The position numbers and the translations under genes are program-made. 33,547 bases of DNA from Hyphomicrobiales bacterium (GTDB lineage: Bacteria > Pseudomonadota > Alphaproteobacteria > Rhizobiales > Beijerinckiaceae). Under the pieces are notes generated by a model. The model did not search any database. It was not told where the DNA came from and saw only the letters and a list, made by a program, of their open reading frames with translations. Positions 31,645-33,547 of this stretch are shown in pieces; position 1 is the stretch's first letter, and the number at the start of each line of letters is the position of its first letter. The DNA lies in NCBI GenBank assembly GCA_900470095.1, contig UBZM01000013.1:1-33547 (forward strand), read 5' to 3'.

Positions 31645-31860
31645 TTACGCTTGCGAAGAGCGGGGCACCTGCGTCGTGCCGAATGCCTCGATCGTCTCGG
31701 CCGAACGCTCGGCATGTGAACCGCCATGCCCGCCAGCTTCGACGACGCCATTCCGCATACGGCCACGAACGAAACTCTCGATCGTCTGGGCCGTCTGCGG
31801 CAGGACGAGAAGCGTTCGGCCGTATAGTCGGCTCGCGATCTGGCGAAACGACACGGTCAT
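31645..31860 (-). CDS. Truncated S49-type phage peptidase N-terminus
   Basis: A 71-residue protein whose start FRQIASRLYGRTLLVLPQTA, then IESFVRGRM, is like the N-terminal segment of the S49 (protease IV-like) peptidases encoded in the head module of many prophages. The catalytic core that should follow is absent: the protein ends at SSQA and the next gene carries only a tail-like segment. I therefore read it as a fragment of an internally deleted peptidase or an independent small protein. Its ATG overlaps the previous stop by 4 bases. Confidence 0.5.
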   Translation of the reverse strand: MTVSFRQIASRLYGRTLLVLPQTAQTIESFVRGRMRNGVVEAGGHGGSHAERSAETIEAFGTTQVPRSSQA

Positions 31861-32909
31861 ACTTTGAACCCGTCGTCGCGCTGTTGATTTGGCGACATGT
31901 GGGACGATGCGCGCGCAGCGCGTCCTGGTGACCGAGGAACCGATGGGTCGGAGGGCGCATCGCTAGGACGCAAGCCCGCCGCTACAAGACGGCTTTCCCG
32001 AGCTAGAAGGGGTTCGCTCGTGACCTCCTTTCGTATGAAGCGCTCGCCTCGATCGGGGATGACCCGATGCTCCTGCGCGTTCGTCACAGCAAAGAGGACG
32101 CTCTCGGGGGTGGGGCTGTGCCACGGTAAAGGCGCATACCCCGGTTCGTAGTAGCGCAGCCCCGGCATTGGGATGTCACGCAGGCGACTGCCCCGCTCGC
32201 CCTGCTCAAACAACGCGACCTGTTGTGTGACTTCCACGTGCCCGAGGCAGGGAACCCAAACCTCAAGACCATGCGGCGTTTTCTCGGGAAACCGCCCATG
32301 CCCGCCGCCGAGGTCTTCGAAGTTTTTGACCTTGGCTGGATCGATGCGCTTTCCGGGATAAACGTCTGTCCGCGACCACACGATCTTGCGCGCTTCCGAC
32401 AATACTTGACGGGGCAGCGCGGCGAGGTCGCGGATTTCGGTTTCCGGATCGGGTATTCCGTCGCAGTCCGGCGGAAGGTTCGCGTTTGCTAATTCGATCT
32501 GCTGCCGCGCCTCTTCGAGCAGCCGGATCAGTGCGAAATGCTCTTCGATGTGCTTCGGCAGGCGATCCAGCAGAGCATCCTTTGCGCGGGCCGACGCCGC
32601 CTCGGCTTGCCGATATCTTTGAAGTCGATGGGCATCCGCCTCAGCAGATCGGCGCTCTTCGAGACGCCGAACGAGCATCGGACGAGCAGCCTCCATGTCG
32701 CGAAGCTCTTCGGCGGTTTGCGCGATGAACTCGCGGTTCTTGCGGGCCGCCACTTCCCCCTCTCGCCACGCCTCTCCACGCGCGGCCTCGGCTCCTGCTA
32801 GGGCCACGCTCGCCTTCGCAAACCTCTCATCGAACTTGTCGAGTTCACGCTGAAGCTCGGCGGCGCTCGGGTCGGGCCTGTTCAAGAGCTTGCGCAGCGC
32901 AGGGAGCAT
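31857..32909 (-). CDS. Coiled-coil protein of unknown function, first gene of the leftward phage operon
   Basis: A 350-residue protein. Residues about 15-150 are a charged coiled coil (ELQRELDKFDERFAKA, EEARQQIELANA), followed by a globular part around 175-270 with KTPHGLEVWVPCLGHVEVTQ, and a disordered basic C-terminus. GAGG stands six bases before the ATG. I do not recognise a family. It overlaps the next gene and heads the leftward line of phage genes. Confidence 0.6.
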   Translation of the reverse strand: MLPALRKLLNRPDPSAAELQRELDKFDERFAKASVALAGAEAARGEAWREGEVAARKNREFIAQTAEELRDMEAARPMLVRRLEERRSAEADAHRLQRYRQAEAASARAKDALLDRLPKHIEEHFALIRLLEEARQQIELANANLPPDCDGIPDPETEIRDLAALPRQVLSEARKIVWSRTDVYPGKRIDPAKVKNFEDLGGGHGRFPEKTPHGLEVWVPCLGHVEVTQQVALFEQGERGSRLRDIPMPGLRYYEPGYAPLPWHSPTPESVLFAVTNAQEHRVIPDRGERFIRKEVTSEPLLARESRLVAAGLRPSDAPSDPSVPRSPGRAARASSHMSPNQQRDDGFKV

Positions 32910-33188
32910 AATGCCTCATCCTTGGAATGGCTGGTGGCGGCGAATTTCTGCGCCGCCAGCGTTGTCAGGAGGTCTAGGCGACTGTGTTCGCCGCTCCTTT
33001 TGTCGTTCGCGATGGAGAAAAACCGAAGTAAAAAATCTCTCCGACACCGCGATTGTTTCTCAGATTTTGCAGTCATTTCATTCGCTTCTTTTCATTGCGG
33101 CGAATGCATTTCTTCTCGCGGTGGAGTTGCTCCGGATTTCACTCAATGCATGTGTCCGAAATCGTGTAGCGGCTGGGGAGACATTAGG
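32910..33188. promoter_or_regulatory. Divergent regulatory region
   Basis: No gene in this 279-base region between the leftward coiled-coil gene and the rightward partial gene. It contains an 8-base inverted repeat, TGGCGGCG at 32935-32942 and CGCCGCCA at 32951-32958, 25 bases upstream of the leftward start. The middle (33040-33120) is AT-richer and should hold the promoters, though no consensus pair stands out. Confidence 0.5.
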
Positions 33189-33547
33189 ATGGGCAAACGG
33201 AAGCAGCACCCCGCCGACGCTGCGGATCGCGCTGCCGTAGAAGCCGCAATAAGCTTCACCGCTTTTCTGCGTCGATCGCCAACATCGAAGATCAGCAAGG
33301 AGGCCCAGACCTTGGCAGAAGCGGTCGGGCTGGCTGATGAGATAAGGGGCAACAATCCCGGCCGTGACGTTTTGATTTACGCAGTGACCTCAAGCGGAGC
33401 GACTGTGCCGGTCCCCAAAGATATGCAGGTCGCGGCTCGCGCGCCGATGTTTGGGGACGCTGGGCCGGCCCGCCCGGAGGAGGCGGCAGCCGAAATGCCG
33501 AAGGCGACGAAGCCCCTCGGCAAGCGCGCAGCGAGCGAGGATGCCGC
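33189..33547 (+). CDS. Partial rightward protein, runs off the right edge
   Basis: The frame starting ATG GGC AAA at 33189, with GGGGAG nine bases before it, stays open to the end of the window (119 residues visible). It reads MGKRKQHPADAADRAAVEAA, then FTAFLRRSPTSKISKEAQTL and GNNPGRDVLIYAVTSSG, and ends in a proline- and lysine-rich stretch. It is a small basic protein of a kind I associate with alphaproteobacterial prophages, without a known role. It is divergent from the leftward phage operon and probably starts a second operon. Confidence 0.6.
   Translation, partial: MGKRKQHPADAADRAAVEAAISFTAFLRRSPTSKISKEAQTLAEAVGLADEIRGNNPGRDVLIYAVTSSGATVPVPKDMQVAARAPMFGDAGPARPEEAAAEMPKATKPLGKRAASEDA

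Noticed and set aside
17740..33547. Second copy of the tRNA-Glu 3' end as an attachment site
   Set aside because: I looked for the GGTTCGAGTCCCCTAGGGAG stretch by eye and did not see it again. A computed search is needed, but it is probably outside the window.
1..33547. CRISPR array or insertion sequence
   Set aside because: No series of regularly spaced direct repeats was seen, and no transposase-like protein or terminal inverted repeats with target duplications.

Overview
The window looks like a high-GC alphaproteobacterial chromosome, most like the Hyphomicrobiales (a Bosea- or Methylobacterium-type genome). The genes that suggest this are an ethylmalonyl-CoA mutase, a BolA plus J-domain pair, the comF / grxC / DUF1178 block, and several alphaproteobacterial-style transporters and regulators. 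The genus is an inference from gene content; no rRNA or other marker is present.

Bases 1-17770 read as ordinary chromosome. In order they hold: an arsR / AHSA1 / small membrane protein / DUF1801 operon; a thiolase and an MFS transporter; a leftward bolA; an M14 carboxypeptidase and a J-domain protein; a leftward ethylmalonyl-CoA mutase; a leftward Lrp regulator divergent from a PLP aminotransferase; a RraA-like protein; a decayed FAD oxidoreductase; a leftward marR / MFS pair that shares an operator; a DUF1178 / glutaredoxin / ComF cluster; an Old Yellow Enzyme; and tRNA-Glu(CTC).

Just past the tRNA the character changes. Bases about 17771-26000 are accessory DNA, partly AT-richer than the flank. 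They carry a 679-residue protein that joins an N-terminal GHKL ATPase to a C-terminal Shedu-type (DUF4263-like) nuclease, an AlbA_2 (Schlafen-type) protein, a two-gene unit of a nucleoside-deoxyribosyltransferase/TIR-like effector with a three-helix membrane protein, several small unknown proteins, and a secreted ClpP-like protein with an SH3 domain. This looks like a defence cargo region.

Bases about 26049-32909 are a leftward P2-like late module: gpD, the tape measure T, and the tail chaperones E/E'. E and E' are linked by an exact T TTT TTG slippery heptamer, as in P2. Upstream lie small proteins that look like pieces of an S49-type prophage peptidase. No sheath, tube, gpU, portal, capsid or terminase is visible, so this is either a reduced prophage or one whose other modules lie to the right. 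A rightward partial gene runs off the right edge. A simple model is a prophage or derived island integrated at tRNA-Glu, with defence cargo between the attachment end and the tail genes. No integrase and no second attachment site is in the window, so this model is not proven.
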